DNA of 64,000 bases from Noviherbaspirillum massiliense JC206 (GCF_000312045.1 NZ_HE978634.1:2406380-2470379); one strand, 5' to 3'; positions 11,127-19,687 are shown, numbered from the stretch's first letter. Program-made: numbers and translations. Notes: generated from the sequence alone by a model not told the origin.

Positions 11127-11804
11127 ATGTCAAACAAACTGGCCCTGGGCCTTATTCTGGGCCTGACCGCCGCCGGCGCAGTTGCCCAAACCTTCCCGAG
11201 CATTCAAGCCGATCCCGTTTCCAGCGCTTACCTGCAAGACTCACGCGGTGTCATTCTGCGCAGCGAGACCGGCCTGTGCTGGCGCACTGGGAGCTGGGCA
11301 TCAGCTGATGCAGCGCCCGGTTGCGACGGCGAACTGATTCCGCCGGTTGCAAAACCGACAGCCCCCGCAATCGTTGCGCCGCCACTGGCACAAATACCCG
11401 CTGCGCCCGCAGCTCCGAAGCGCTGCGACTTCACCGTGACTTTAAGCGGCGACCAGGCTTTCGCCTCCGGCAAGGCGGTCTTGAATCGTGCAGCGAAAAA
11501 GCGGCTTGACGAAGATGTCATCCCGGGCATTGCCGGCTGCAGGAAAGTGGAGGCCGTTCTCGTGACCGGCCATACCGACCATCTCGGCTCAAGGCAGCAG
11601 AATCAGCGCCTGTCGGAACAGCGTGCCAATGCGGTAGCCGCTTATCTGAAAGACAAAGGAATCACCGCGCCGGTCACCACCACCGGAGCAGGGCCTGCGC
11701 AGGCACTTTCTCAATGCAGCGGCAAGCGACCACGCTCAAAGCTGGTGGATTGCTTGGCACCGAATCGCCGGGTAGTCATCGAAATCCGCGGGATTTCCGG
11801 ATGA
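11127..11804 (+). CDS. OmpA-domain envelope protein, first of a tandem pair
   Basis: 225 residues: signal peptide (about 1-20, cleavage near AVA/QT), a short Cys-containing domain (SAYLQDSRGVILRS ... GLCWRTGSW ... GCDGE), a Pro/Ala linker and a C-terminal OmpA-like peptidoglycan-binding domain with VTGHTDHLGSRQQNQ, LSEQRANAVAAYL and a final APNRRVVIEI. There is no eight-stranded beta barrel, so it is a periplasmic or membrane-tethered peptidoglycan binder rather than a porin. It shares the same architecture with the gene at 12,098, consistent with tandem duplication, but is the more diverged copy. No gene symbol is assigned because barrel-less OmpA proteins are not orthologous to E. coli OmpA. 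Confidence 0.85.
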   Translation: MSNKLALGLILGLTAAGAVAQTFPSIQADPVSSAYLQDSRGVILRSETGLCWRTGSWASADAAPGCDGELIPPVAKPTAPAIVAPPLAQIPAAPAAPKRCDFTVTLSGDQAFASGKAVLNRAAKKRLDEDVIPGIAGCRKVEAVLVTGHTDHLGSRQQNQRLSEQRANAVAAYLKDKGITAPVTTTGAGPAQALSQCSGKRPRSKLVDCLAPNRRVVIEIRGISG

Positions 11805-11843
11805 ATTCGCTCAAGCAATAAAATTCCATTTCCGCAAGATTTT

Positions 11844-11880
11844 TCTGCAAAAACGCGGATTTTTCTGATTTTTTTGCAGA
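11844..11880. terminator. Inverted repeat after the first OmpA-like gene
   Basis: A perfect 10-bp inverted repeat (TCTGCAAAAA / TTTTTGCAGA, loop 17) lies 40 bp after the stop codon. It is AT-rich and lacks a following T run, so it is a weak terminator candidate or a protein-binding site rather than a classic terminator. Confidence 0.35.
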
Positions 11881-12097
11881 CTAATTACAACAAAACGGGC
11901 TAAAAGGACGCAGCAGCATTTGGCGACATTCGCGCTAAATCAAGCATATGGCAAAATATAGTTAACAAATGAGCATTGCAAAGGAACAACCTCGTAAAAT
12001 GGCCATCTAACGGCGTGTAGTGATGTCTACATGAAATTTAGACAACCATTTTTTGTTGCGCAGTTCATCTGCGGATCTATCAACCAAGAGGAAAAAT

Positions 12098-12766
12098 ATG
12101 AATAACTTAGCAAAACTCATCTTTGCTGCGTCCGCAGTCGCTTCATTTTCTGCATCAGCACAGCAAGCCGTCCAGGCACCACCGAGCACCGCATACTTGA
12201 CGGACAGCCGCGGCGTTGTCGTGATGAGCGGATCCGGCAACTGCGTGCATAGTGGTTACTGGACTCCGGCCGATGCCACCGTTGTCGGCTGTGATGGCGT
12301 GGTAGCAAAAGCTCCGGCCCCGGTAGCAGCTCCGGCGCCTGCCGAACCGCCGCCTCCGCCCCCCGCTCCGGCCCCGGCTCCGACTTCCGAGAAGGTCTCG
12401 CTCTCCACGGATACCCTGTTCGATTTCGACAAGGCTGTCCTGAAGCCTGAGGGCAGGGAAAAGCTGGATGACCTCGTTTCCAGACTGCAAGGCATGAATC
12501 TGGAAGTGATCATTGCTGTCGGCCACACCGACTCCATCGGCTCGACGGCATACAACCAGAAACTGTCGATGCGCCGCGCAGAAGCGGTGAAGGCATACCT
12601 GGTATCCAAGGGTATCGAAGCCAACCGTGTCTACACCGAAGGCAAGGGTGAAAGCCAGCCGGTGAAAACCGATTGCAATCCGAAGCAGGCGCGCAAGCAA
12701 CTGATCGAGTGCCTGGCACCGAACCGTCGTGTCGAAGTTGAAGTCGTCGGCACCCGTACCCGGTAA
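12098..12766 (+). CDS. OmpA-domain envelope protein, second of a tandem pair
   Basis: 222 residues from the ATG at 12,098, which is preceded by AAGAGGAAAA; an upstream in-frame ATG at 12,053 lacks a signal-peptide context. Signal peptide (cleavage after ASA), the same Cys-containing N-terminal module as its neighbour (TAYLTDSRGVVVMS ... VGCDG), a Pro/Ala linker of about 25 residues, then an OmpA C-terminal domain with TLFDFDKAVLKPEGREKL, GHTDSIGSTAYNQ and LSMRRAEAVKAYL, which carries the Asp and Arg that bind diaminopimelate. A Cys pair near the C-terminus probably forms a disulfide. Followed by a strong terminator; upstream is a 293-bp AT-rich region that likely holds its promoter. Confidence 0.92.
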   Translation: MNNLAKLIFAASAVASFSASAQQAVQAPPSTAYLTDSRGVVVMSGSGNCVHSGYWTPADATVVGCDGVVAKAPAPVAAPAPAEPPPPPPAPAPAPTSEKVSLSTDTLFDFDKAVLKPEGREKLDDLVSRLQGMNLEVIIAVGHTDSIGSTAYNQKLSMRRAEAVKAYLVSKGIEANRVYTEGKGESQPVKTDCNPKQARKQLIECLAPNRRVEVEVVGTRTR

Positions 12767-12786
12767 TCGGTGTCAATCAAGGCCAA

Positions 12787-12809
12787 CCCCGCTTCGGCGG
12801 GGTTTTTTT
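12787..12809 (+). terminator. Intrinsic terminator of the second OmpA-like gene
   Basis: Six-bp GC stem CCCCGC / GCGGGG with a TTCG tetraloop, followed directly by seven T residues, 21 bp after the stop codon. Confidence 0.95.
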
Positions 12810-12878
12810 ATGGAGCCTTACATCACGATTGGAGATTAGTCGCAGCGCGGCGCCTCCTTTACCGTTATCATTCGACCT

Positions 12879-13574
12879 ATGAATGCCGACCCATTAGAAC
12901 TTCAGAAATTCAGTGATCTTGCCCACCGCTGGTGGGACCCGACCTCCGAATTCCGCCCGCTTCATGAAATCAATCCATTGCGTCTGGAATGGATCAATTC
13001 GCGTGCTCCGCTGGAAGGAAAGACCGTAGCCGATATCGGTTGCGGCGGCGGCATACTTGCCGAATCGATGGCGAAAAAGGGAGCCGAGGTTACCGGGATC
13101 GACCTCTCGGAAAAGGCGCTGAAGGTTGCCGATCTTCATAGCCTGGAATCCGGAGTCCAGGTTCGATACGAGCTGATCTCGGCTGAGGAGCTGGCGGCAC
13201 GCGAGCCTGCCCGCTACGACGTCGTCACCTGCATGGAAATGCTGGAGCACGTGCCCGACCCCGCAGCGGTTGTAAAGGCTTGCGCAACCCTGGTGAAACC
13301 CGGTGGCCACGTCTTCTTTTCGACCATCAATCGCAATCCGAAGTCCTACCTGTTCGCCGTCATCGGTGCCGAATACCTGCTGCGCCTGCTGCCGAAGGGC
13401 ACGCATGACTATGCCAAGTTCATCACGCCCGCCGAACTTGCCCAATTCATCCGCAACGCCGGATTGACGCTCGATGCCCTCAAAGGCATGGGCTACAACC
13501 CGCTGACGAAAATGTATTCCCTGAACCGGGATACCGACGTCAATTACCTGGCCGCCTGCACCCGCCCGGCCTGA
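12879..13574 (+). CDS. ubiG: Ubiquinone biosynthesis O-methyltransferase
   Basis: SAM-dependent enzyme performing both O-methylations of ubiquinone synthesis. 231 residues; the N-terminus [11 protein letters not shown] and the SAM-binding motif DIGCGGGIL (52-60) are diagnostic, followed by [11 protein letters not shown] and [13 protein letters not shown]. Same strand as gph, the usual Burkholderiales order (ompA-ubiG-gph). A 16-bp hairpin separates it from gph. Confidence 0.96.
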   Translation: MNADPLELQKFSDLAHRWWDPTSEFRPLHEINPLRLEWINSRAPLEGKTVADIGCGGGILAESMAKKGAEVTGIDLSEKALKVADLHSLESGVQVRYELISAEELAAREPARYDVVTCMEMLEHVPDPAAVVKACATLVKPGGHVFFSTINRNPKSYLFAVIGAEYLLRLLPKGTHDYAKFITPAELAQFIRNAGLTLDALKGMGYNPLTKMYSLNRDTDVNYLAACTRPA

Positions 13575-13580
13575 TTTCTG

Positions 13581-13622
13581 CCTCTGCACGGCCTGCACAC
13601 GCAGGCCGTGCAGAGGCCTTTT
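13581..13622 (+). terminator. Strong hairpin between ubiG and gph
   Basis: Perfect 16-bp stem (13,581-13,596 with 13,601-13,616), loop ACAC, followed by CCTTTT. The short T run suggests a partial terminator, and the stem ends only 28 bp before the gph start, so it may set the ratio of gph to ubiG transcript. Confidence 0.7.
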
Positions 13623-13644
13623 GCAAGAACAACGACTGGATTTC

Positions 13645-14313
13645 ATGAAGCTGACTGCTCCCCGCGCCATACTCTTCGACCTTGACGGCACGCTGGCCGA
13701 TACTGCACCCGACCTGGCTGCAGCCGTCAACCAGTTGCGCGTTGCGCGCGGCCTCCCGGAAGCGCCTTACGAGTCCCTGCGGCCGGTCGCCTCTGCCGGC
13801 GCGCGCGGCCTGATCGGCGCCGCCTTCGGCCTCAAGCCGGGGGACGAGGAATATGAAACCCTGCGCGTCGCCTTCCTCAACAATTACGAAGCGGCGCTGG
13901 CTGTGAAAAGCCGGCTGTTCGACGGCATTCCCGAGCTTCTGCACAAACTGGAGGAAGCCGGCATGCAATGGGGGATCGTGACCAACAAGGCTGCGCGATT
14001 TACCGAACCGCTGGTGCCGCAAATCGGTCTGCTGCATGCGCGGTGCGTCATTTCCGGAGACACCACGCCGCATCCCAAGCCGCACCCGACGCCGCTGCTG
14101 GAAGCGGCGCGCCGCCTTGGCCTGCCGCCGGCCGACTGCTGGTATGTCGGCGACGATGTGCGCGACATCCAGGCAGGAAGCGCCGCCGGCATGCCGACGA
14201 TAGGCGCGGCGTGGGGCTATTGCGGCCATGCCGAACCGGTCACCTGGGGTGCCGACGCATTGGCCGAAACGCCGCGCCATCTGCTCGAACTGATCGCACA
14301 CGCCAGATCCTGA
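13645..14313 (+). CDS. gph: Phosphoglycolate phosphatase
   Basis: HAD-superfamily hydrolase that dephosphorylates 2-phosphoglycolate. From the ATG at 13,645 it has 222 residues with the nucleophile motif FDLDGTLADT (D12 and D14), motif II/III around WGIVTNKAARF and GDDVRDIQAGSAAGM. A TTG eight codons upstream overlaps the end of the upstream hairpin and is unlikely as a start. It lies directly after ubiG as in many betaproteobacteria. Confidence 0.93.
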   Translation: MKLTAPRAILFDLDGTLADTAPDLAAAVNQLRVARGLPEAPYESLRPVASAGARGLIGAAFGLKPGDEEYETLRVAFLNNYEAALAVKSRLFDGIPELLHKLEEAGMQWGIVTNKAARFTEPLVPQIGLLHARCVISGDTTPHPKPHPTPLLEAARRLGLPPADCWYVGDDVRDIQAGSAAGMPTIGAAWGYCGHAEPVTWGADALAETPRHLLELIAHARS

Positions 14314-14489
14314 GCCGTCATCTGGTCTGCATGCAGGGACTGGTCGCCAAGACTGCGGGCAGCGCGGACATGACGGTATAGCAAGAGAAGGAAACGTCGC
14401 CACATGACTAGCGCTGTGCCTGCCCGACAAGCTCGACGAAACAGCGGTTCCGGCAACGCGTCGTCGATTACGATGCGTTGCGCATTTTC

Positions 14490-15548
14490 TCAGGCAGTCA
14501 CTTCCACCCGGGCCGGGCCGTTCACCATTTCGCCGATGACCGCAGCATGCACGAAGCCTTCGCGCTTGAACAAGGCCAGCACTTCATCCACGGCGCTCGC
14601 CGCGCAAGAAACCAGCAGGCCGCCCGAGGTCTGGGGATCCGTCAGCAAGGCCTGCTGCACCGGGGTGATGCCATCGGCCAGCACAACCTCATGGCCGTAG
14701 CCCGCCCAGTTGCGGCCCGAGGCACCGGTGACGAAGCCACGCTCGGCGAACTGCTGCACATTCGGCAACAGCGGAATGCGCGGCATCTCCAGCCTCGCAG
14801 TCAGGCCGGCACCGCGGGCCAGTTCGAGCAGATGCCCAAGGAGTCCGAAGCCCGTCACATCCGTCAGCGCGTGAACGCCCGGCAGATCCGACAGTGACTT
14901 GCCGGGCTTGTTGAGTTTGGTGGTGTTTTCGATCATCGCCGCATAGCCGCTGGCATCGAGCGCATCCTTTTTCAATGCGGCGGACAGGATGCCGACGCCC
15001 AGCGGTTTTCCGAGGATGAACTTGTCGCCGGCGCGTGCATCCGCATTGCGCTTGACTTTCGACGGATGCACCAGGCCCATCACCACCAGGCCGTAGATCG
15101 GCTCGACCGAATCAATCGTATGGCCGCCGGCAATCGGGATGCCGGCTTCGGCGCAGACCGATTCGCCGCCCTGCAGGATCTTGCCGATCACGTCCAGCGG
15201 CAATTTGTTGATCGGCATGCCGACCAGCGCCAGCGCCATGATGGGCGTGCCACCCATCGCATACACATCCGAGATCGCATTGGTCGCGGCGATGCGGCCG
15301 AAATCGTAGGGATCGTCGACGATGGGCATGAAGAAATCGGTAGTCGCGATCAGCGCCTGTTCATCGTTCAGCTTGTAGACCGCCGCATCGTCGGCAGTCT
15401 CGATACCGACCATCAATTCCTTCGGCACCGGGAAGCCGCTCGATTTTTTCAGGATCTCGGCCAGCACGCCGGGCGCGATCTTGCAGCCACAGCCGCCGCC
15501 ATGGGAAAACGAAGTCAGCTTGATATTCAGGTCGGTTGGTGCATTCAT
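14490..15548 (-). CDS. selD: Selenide, water dikinase (selenophosphate synthetase; SenC role)
   Basis: Makes selenophosphate from selenide and ATP. 352 residues from the ATG at 15,548 (an ORF extension to 15,614 has no family counterpart). The catalytic motif reads SHGGGCGCK, with Cys20 and Lys23 in the positions of E. coli Cys17/Lys20; the Cys is encoded by a sense codon, so this is not a selenocysteine form. ADDAAVY, TDFFMPIVDDP, AGGHTIDS and LTDPQTSGGLL are all present. It lies 62 bp after senB on the same strand, so it probably supplies selenophosphate both to SenB (the SenC role of selenoneine clusters) and to SelU encoded at 17,981. Confidence 0.96.
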   Translation of the reverse strand: MNAPTDLNIKLTSFSHGGGCGCKIAPGVLAEILKKSSGFPVPKELMVGIETADDAAVYKLNDEQALIATTDFFMPIVDDPYDFGRIAATNAISDVYAMGGTPIMALALVGMPINKLPLDVIGKILQGGESVCAEAGIPIAGGHTIDSVEPIYGLVVMGLVHPSKVKRNADARAGDKFILGKPLGVGILSAALKKDALDASGYAAMIENTTKLNKPGKSLSDLPGVHALTDVTGFGLLGHLLELARGAGLTARLEMPRIPLLPNVQQFAERGFVTGASGRNWAGYGHEVVLADGITPVQQALLTDPQTSGGLLVSCAASAVDEVLALFKREGFVHAAVIGEMVNGPARVEVTA

Positions 15549-15610
15549 GTTGGCTTGTCGGTGTAAGACGAGGATGGGTGCGGGACCGTCGGCACGGATG
15601 CTGCTTGGGC

Positions 15611-16594
15611 TCAACGTGTTTTAGGGGCTAAATTATCCAACAATTGCAGCACTGCCGCTTGCTCGCGCTCGGGAGCAAACAGCGCCGCCCTCGCCTTGCA
15701 CTGGTCCTGGAGGAGCGCATGAAACGCCGAATCCGCCAGCGCCTTGTCGATCAGGGCAGCCAGTGCCTTGCTGTCGCCCACTGGGAAGTAGCCTGCGTAA
15801 TCCGCGCCCAGCATGCCACGGTTGCCCGGTATGTCGCTGGCCAGCACCGGCACGACGCTGGTGACGGCTTCGATGATGACATTCGCGCCTCCTTCGATTT
15901 TCGAGGCGATCACCATCAGCCGGCTGCGTCGCAGACGCTCCCGCGTGGCGTCATGCGGCAGGCTGCCAAGCCAGCGGTAATGCGGCACCGCCTGCTGTGT
16001 CGCCATGGCCTGTTCGCCCAGCGCCGGATCGAGCGCGCCGCCGATATGGGTCATGCGCAAACCGGGAGCTTTCACCATAGCAGCCGCATGCATGAAGACG
16101 AGCGGATCCTTTTCATCACGCAGATGGCCGATCATCACCACCTCGGCATCGCCGGGCTCGTGGCAGACGACGGGCGCGAGCGCTGGAGCGGACTGGTAAA
16201 TGACGCGAGCCTTGGCACGTCCCTCTTCAGGCAATTCCTGCAGGCCGGCTTCCTGCAGGACAACCAGGCGTGTCGCAAATTGCAGGGAACGCTGCGCTTC
16301 GGCATCGGCATGGATGTCGCGATACAGGTCGGTGCCGGTCAGGACCAGGATGCAGGGACGTTCGGGAAAGGCAGCGGCGAATGAAGCGATCGAGGAAGCC
16401 GAGCGCCGGGCGTGCAAGGCTATCACGGCGTCGCAGGCGATGCCGTTCCAGCGTTCAAGAAGCGTAACCCGGTAGCGTTCGCCGAGGAACCGCGCCCAGC
16501 GCCGGGCAGTCTGCCAGTTGCCATTGTTGGCTTTTGCCATGGCCGGGCTGATAATGACGACATGCCTTTTGGCCAACACTGCTTCTCCACGCAT
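15611..16594 (-). CDS. senB: Selenosugar synthase SenB (glycosyltransferase fold)
   Basis: GT4-like glycosyltransferase. In the described selenoneine pathway SenB joins selenophosphate-derived selenium to a UDP-sugar, giving a selenosugar for SenA. The N-terminal motif SPAMAKANNGNWQTARRW and the donor-site motif KIEGGANVIIEAV (EX7E type) fit the family. The assignment rests on these plus its place between selD and a divergent senA. The start is uncertain: ATG at 16,594 is used here; ATG 16,630 is possible, and GTG 16,579 or TTG 16,576 are better placed behind a GGAG. About 327 residues. No signal peptide or membrane segment, so cytoplasmic. Confidence 0.88.
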   Translation of the reverse strand: MRGEAVLAKRHVVIISPAMAKANNGNWQTARRWARFLGERYRVTLLERWNGIACDAVIALHARRSASSIASFAAAFPERPCILVLTGTDLYRDIHADAEAQRSLQFATRLVVLQEAGLQELPEEGRAKARVIYQSAPALAPVVCHEPGDAEVVMIGHLRDEKDPLVFMHAAAMVKAPGLRMTHIGGALDPALGEQAMATQQAVPHYRWLGSLPHDATRERLRRSRLMVIASKIEGGANVIIEAVTSVVPVLASDIPGNRGMLGADYAGYFPVGDSKALAALIDKALADSAFHALLQDQCKARAALFAPEREQAAVLQLLDNLAPKTR

Positions 16595-16664
16595 CTTTAG
16601 AGCGACTATCAAAATGCCGCTGGCGACCATGCGTCTTCTTGCCTTACCTCATGGACTGTCGACA

Positions 16665-16717
16665 CGCCTTGCCAGCGACCGCAAACCTGTCAGTTTGCCC
16701 ATTTTGCCAGACGCTCT
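16665..16717. repeat. Dispersed hairpin repeat, copy 1 (senB/senA intergenic)
   Basis: A 53-bp sequence matches 30,160-30,212 at 48 of 53 positions. It contains a hairpin (GCAAAC / GTTTGC). Weaker similarity extends upstream to about 16,636. It ends 25 bp before the senA start, so it lies in the senA leader or promoter. A looser relative sits at 37,059-37,108. Confidence 0.75.
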
Positions 16718-16741
16718 TGACACCATAGCCGGACAAAGCCG

Positions 16742-17929
16742 ATGAATTTTTCCTTTCGAAATGCCAACCGGCATGAACTTGCCGGCGCCCTGCAGGATGC
16801 GCGGGATTATACGCTTGCCCTGTTCAACTGCTTTGCCGAAGCCGGCCTGGACGATCCCGCCAAAGTGCCCAGGCTTTCCATCCTGAATCCGCCCTTGTGG
16901 GAGCTTGGCCATATCGCCTGGTTTGCGGAGTGGTACATCCTGCGGGAGGCGCGATCGAGCACACCGGATGCTGCGCAGCAGCCTTCCATGCTGACGAAAG
17001 GTGACGACTGGTTCGATTCGAACACGGTGGCGCATCGCGCGCGCTGGACCCTCGGTTTGCCATCCGCCGGCGCACTCAAGACTTATTGCCATGAAGTGCT
17101 CGACCGCGTGCTGGACAAATTGAACAGGACGGAACAAAGCGACGCAGCGCTGTATCCCTATCGCCTCGCGCTCGCACATGAAGACATGCATGGCGAAGCA
17201 TTCGCTTACACCTTGCAGACCCTCGGGCTGCCCCTGCCCCAGCGATTCCACGGTCGCGCGATCCGGCCCTGGGCCCAGGGCGAAATCCGCTTCGCCGGCG
17301 GCACCATCGAAATGGGCAGCCGGCCTGGGGAAGGATTCGTGTTCGACAATGAAAAATGGGCGCATGCAGTGTACGTCCCGCCTTTCGTGATGGATTCAAC
17401 CCTGGTGTCGAATGCGCAATACCGGGAATTCATCGCCGATGGCGGTTATCAGCGTCCCGAATTCTGGAGCACGGCCGGGCGCATCTGGCTGATGCGGCAG
17501 GAACGCTCTGCGCCCGAGGGCTGGCAGCGCGAAGACCATGCCTGGCGCGCCTGGCGCTTCGGCAGACCGGTGGTGCTGACTCCACTGGAACCGGTGCGGC
17601 ACGTCAGCTTGTATGAAGCGCAAGCCTATTGCCAGTGGGCCGGTCGCCGGCTGCCGACCGAAGCCGAATGGGAGTATGCGGCCCTGTCCGGCCATCCCGC
17701 CTTGCGCTGGGGCGATTTGTGGGAATGGACCTGCACCCCGTTCGAGCCCTATCCCGGCTTCGCGCCCGATGCTTACCGGGAATACTCCAAGCCGTATTTC
17801 CAGACCCATCAGGCGGTGCGGGGCGCCTCGTTTGCCACTCGGCTGCGCCTGCAGTCACCGAAATTCCGCAACTTTTATCTGCCCGAACGGGATGACCTGT
17901 TCATCGGTTTCCGCACCTGCGCGCTGTGA
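16742..17929 (+). CDS. senA: Selenoneine synthase SenA (EgtB-like nonheme iron enzyme)
   Basis: 395 residues with the EgtB layout: an N-terminal DinB-like helical domain (about 1-165) and a C-terminal formylglycine-enzyme/sulfatase-modifying-factor fold (about 185-395). The putative iron ligands are H57 (ELGHIAWF) and H146/H150 (AHEDMHGE, HXXXH). In the C-terminal domain PTEAEWEYA and DLWEWTC are typical. The known reaction attaches selenium from a selenosugar to hercynine, then C-Se cleavage yields selenoneine. EgtB of ergothioneine synthesis is the alternative, but the neighbours senB and selD favour SenA. No hercynine-forming EgtD is in the window, so hercynine must come from elsewhere in the genome or from uptake. 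Confidence 0.88.
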   Translation: MNFSFRNANRHELAGALQDARDYTLALFNCFAEAGLDDPAKVPRLSILNPPLWELGHIAWFAEWYILREARSSTPDAAQQPSMLTKGDDWFDSNTVAHRARWTLGLPSAGALKTYCHEVLDRVLDKLNRTEQSDAALYPYRLALAHEDMHGEAFAYTLQTLGLPLPQRFHGRAIRPWAQGEIRFAGGTIEMGSRPGEGFVFDNEKWAHAVYVPPFVMDSTLVSNAQYREFIADGGYQRPEFWSTAGRIWLMRQERSAPEGWQREDHAWRAWRFGRPVVLTPLEPVRHVSLYEAQAYCQWAGRRLPTEAEWEYAALSGHPALRWGDLWEWTCTPFEPYPGFAPDAYREYSKPYFQTHQAVRGASFATRLRLQSPKFRNFYLPERDDLFIGFRTCAL

Positions 17930-17980
17930 CTGCGCGGCCTTTTGCGGTGCCGCCGGCTGGAAAGAACGTACAATGTGCGC

Positions 17981-19090
17981 ATGTACGATTTCCATTCTTA
18001 TGACTTGATCATCGATGCGCGCAGCCCGCGCGAATTCGAAGAAGATCATATTCCCGGCGCGGTCAATCTGCCGGTCGTCGACAATGAAGAATATGCCGAG
18101 GTCGGGACGCTGCACCGTACCGACCCGATGGGCGCCTACCTCATTGGCGTGCAGTATTCATTGAAGAACATCGCACGCCACCTCGACGAATATGTTTCGC
18201 AATATGGCCGGAAAAGCAAAATCCTGGTGTACTGCTTCCGCGGCGGCAAGCGCAGCCGGCTCTGGTTCGATGCGCTCGATACCATCGGCTACCGCGTCGA
18301 AAAACTGAAAGGCGGCTGGAAAGGCTATCGCCGCTGGGTCAATGATCAATTGCAGACTGCTCCCGGTGATTACCGCTATCTCGTGCTCTCCGGCCCCACC
18401 GGCTGCGGCAAGACGCGCGTGCTGACCGCATTGGAAAAAGCAGGCGCGCAGGTGCTGGACCTCGAAGGCATTGCAGTGCACCGCGGTTCGGTAATCGGCG
18501 CGGTTCCGGGCAGGGAGCAGCCGACCCAGAAACTGTTCGACAGCCAGTTGCTGCAGCGGCTGAGGGAATTCGATCCGGCCAAACCCGTCTGGATCGAAGC
18601 CGAGAGCAAGAAGATCGGCAATGTCCAGTTGCCGGATGCGCTCTTGGCCGGCATGCGCAAGGGCGTGACGATTGCCGTCGATGCACCGATGCCGCAACGG
18701 GTGCTGTTGTGGCGCGAGGATTATCGCCATTTCGAGGAAGACCCGGAAGCGCTGATCGGGCGACTGTCCCACCTGCGCTCGCTGGTCGGCGGCGAAGAGT
18801 TTGCCGAGTGGGAGAAGCTGGCGCAAGCCCGGCAAGTGGTGGAACTGTTCGAACGCCTGATGCGCAAGCATTACGACCCTGCATACCGGCGCTCGATCCT
18901 GCGCAACTATCCGGCGATTGATTCTTCGCCGAAGGTCGTTCTGGAAGACCTCTCCGCAGACGCCTTGTTGCCGGTGGCGCAACGCATGCGCTCGGAGTTC
19001 GAGACGGCTATGCCCCCCGCATGTACCGATGCACCTGGCGAGTCCGGCGCACTCGTCATCGAGGGACAGTCAAGCGCCCGACCGGCTTGA
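17981..19090 (+). CDS. selU: tRNA 2-selenouridine synthase
   Basis: Also called MnmH/YbbB. Replaces sulfur by selenium in 2-thiouridine at the wobble position of Lys, Glu and Gln tRNAs, via geranylation. From the ATG at 17,981 it has 369 residues: N-terminal rhodanese domain with catalytic C85 (LVYCFRGGK), then a P-loop domain with GPTGCGKT (138-145). A TTG start 13 codons upstream is less likely. It starts 51 bp after senA, so senA-selU are probably one transcript using selenophosphate from SelD. The last 35 bp overlap the convergent gene at 19,056. Confidence 0.95.
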   Translation: MYDFHSYDLIIDARSPREFEEDHIPGAVNLPVVDNEEYAEVGTLHRTDPMGAYLIGVQYSLKNIARHLDEYVSQYGRKSKILVYCFRGGKRSRLWFDALDTIGYRVEKLKGGWKGYRRWVNDQLQTAPGDYRYLVLSGPTGCGKTRVLTALEKAGAQVLDLEGIAVHRGSVIGAVPGREQPTQKLFDSQLLQRLREFDPAKPVWIEAESKKIGNVQLPDALLAGMRKGVTIAVDAPMPQRVLLWREDYRHFEEDPEALIGRLSHLRSLVGGEEFAEWEKLAQARQVVELFERLMRKHYDPAYRRSILRNYPAIDSSPKVVLEDLSADALLPVAQRMRSEFETAMPPACTDAPGESGALVIEGQSSARPA

Positions 19091-19655
19091 GCGTGCCGTC
19101 CTTCTGAGCCGACACGATCACCATTTCACCGGCACCGGGTGAAATGCCGGTCAGCGTGCGGATGTTCACATTGTGGGTCACCCAGATTCGATTGCCCGCA
19201 GCCGGCCTCTCTCGTGCGGCGGCGGATACGGCGCGGACCTTTGCCTGGATGCGATCGTCGTCATCATCGAACATGGAATCGAGCATGGCAGCCGGCCTGG
19301 CCGTACCGAAAGCGAGCCGGGCCGTGTCGATGCACCGGCACCAGCGGCTCGACAGCACGTCGGCAACCGGAATCCGCTGCTTGCGGAAGGCTTCGCCGAG
19401 GCGTTGCGCATGGCTGCGTCCCTCGGCCGAGAGATTGCGCTGCGTGCTGCAGTTGTCCAGAACGAATCCAGGCGGATCGCCGGTTCCGGGTTCCGTCTCG
19501 GCATGCCGAATCAGCACGATATAGCCGCCGGACTGCAAGGCGGACCACAGCGATTCGTTGGAAGCCGTGTCGGCAGCATGCACGGCTTGCGATACCAGCA
19601 GCATGGCAAGCGCAAAGAGCCGCACCGCATGCCGAATCAGATGGTCAGGTTTCAT
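19056..19655 (-). CDS. Periplasmic histidine phosphatase family protein
   Basis: 199 residues with a signal peptide (about 1-27, ending VHA/AD) and the phosphohistidine motif LIRHAETEPG of the phosphoglycerate-mutase-like superfamily; a second His occurs in WVTHNVNI. The enclosed CSTQRNLS and SSRWCRC segments match exported members of this family. The substrate is not known. It ends inside the 3' end of selU (35-bp tail-to-tail overlap). Confidence 0.85.
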   Translation of the reverse strand: MKPDHLIRHAVRLFALAMLLVSQAVHAADTASNESLWSALQSGGYIVLIRHAETEPGTGDPPGFVLDNCSTQRNLSAEGRSHAQRLGEAFRKQRIPVADVLSSRWCRCIDTARLAFGTARPAAMLDSMFDDDDDRIQAKVRAVSAAARERPAAGNRIWVTHNVNIRTLTGISPGAGEMVIVSAQKDGTLKPVGRLTVPR

Positions 19656-19687
19656 GCTCTCGAGCCCGGACTAAAGCATTTGCAGGA

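Noticed and set aside
14490-15548. Selenocysteine in SelD
   Set aside because: The catalytic position is encoded by a Cys codon and no in-frame TGA or SECIS-like hairpin is present.
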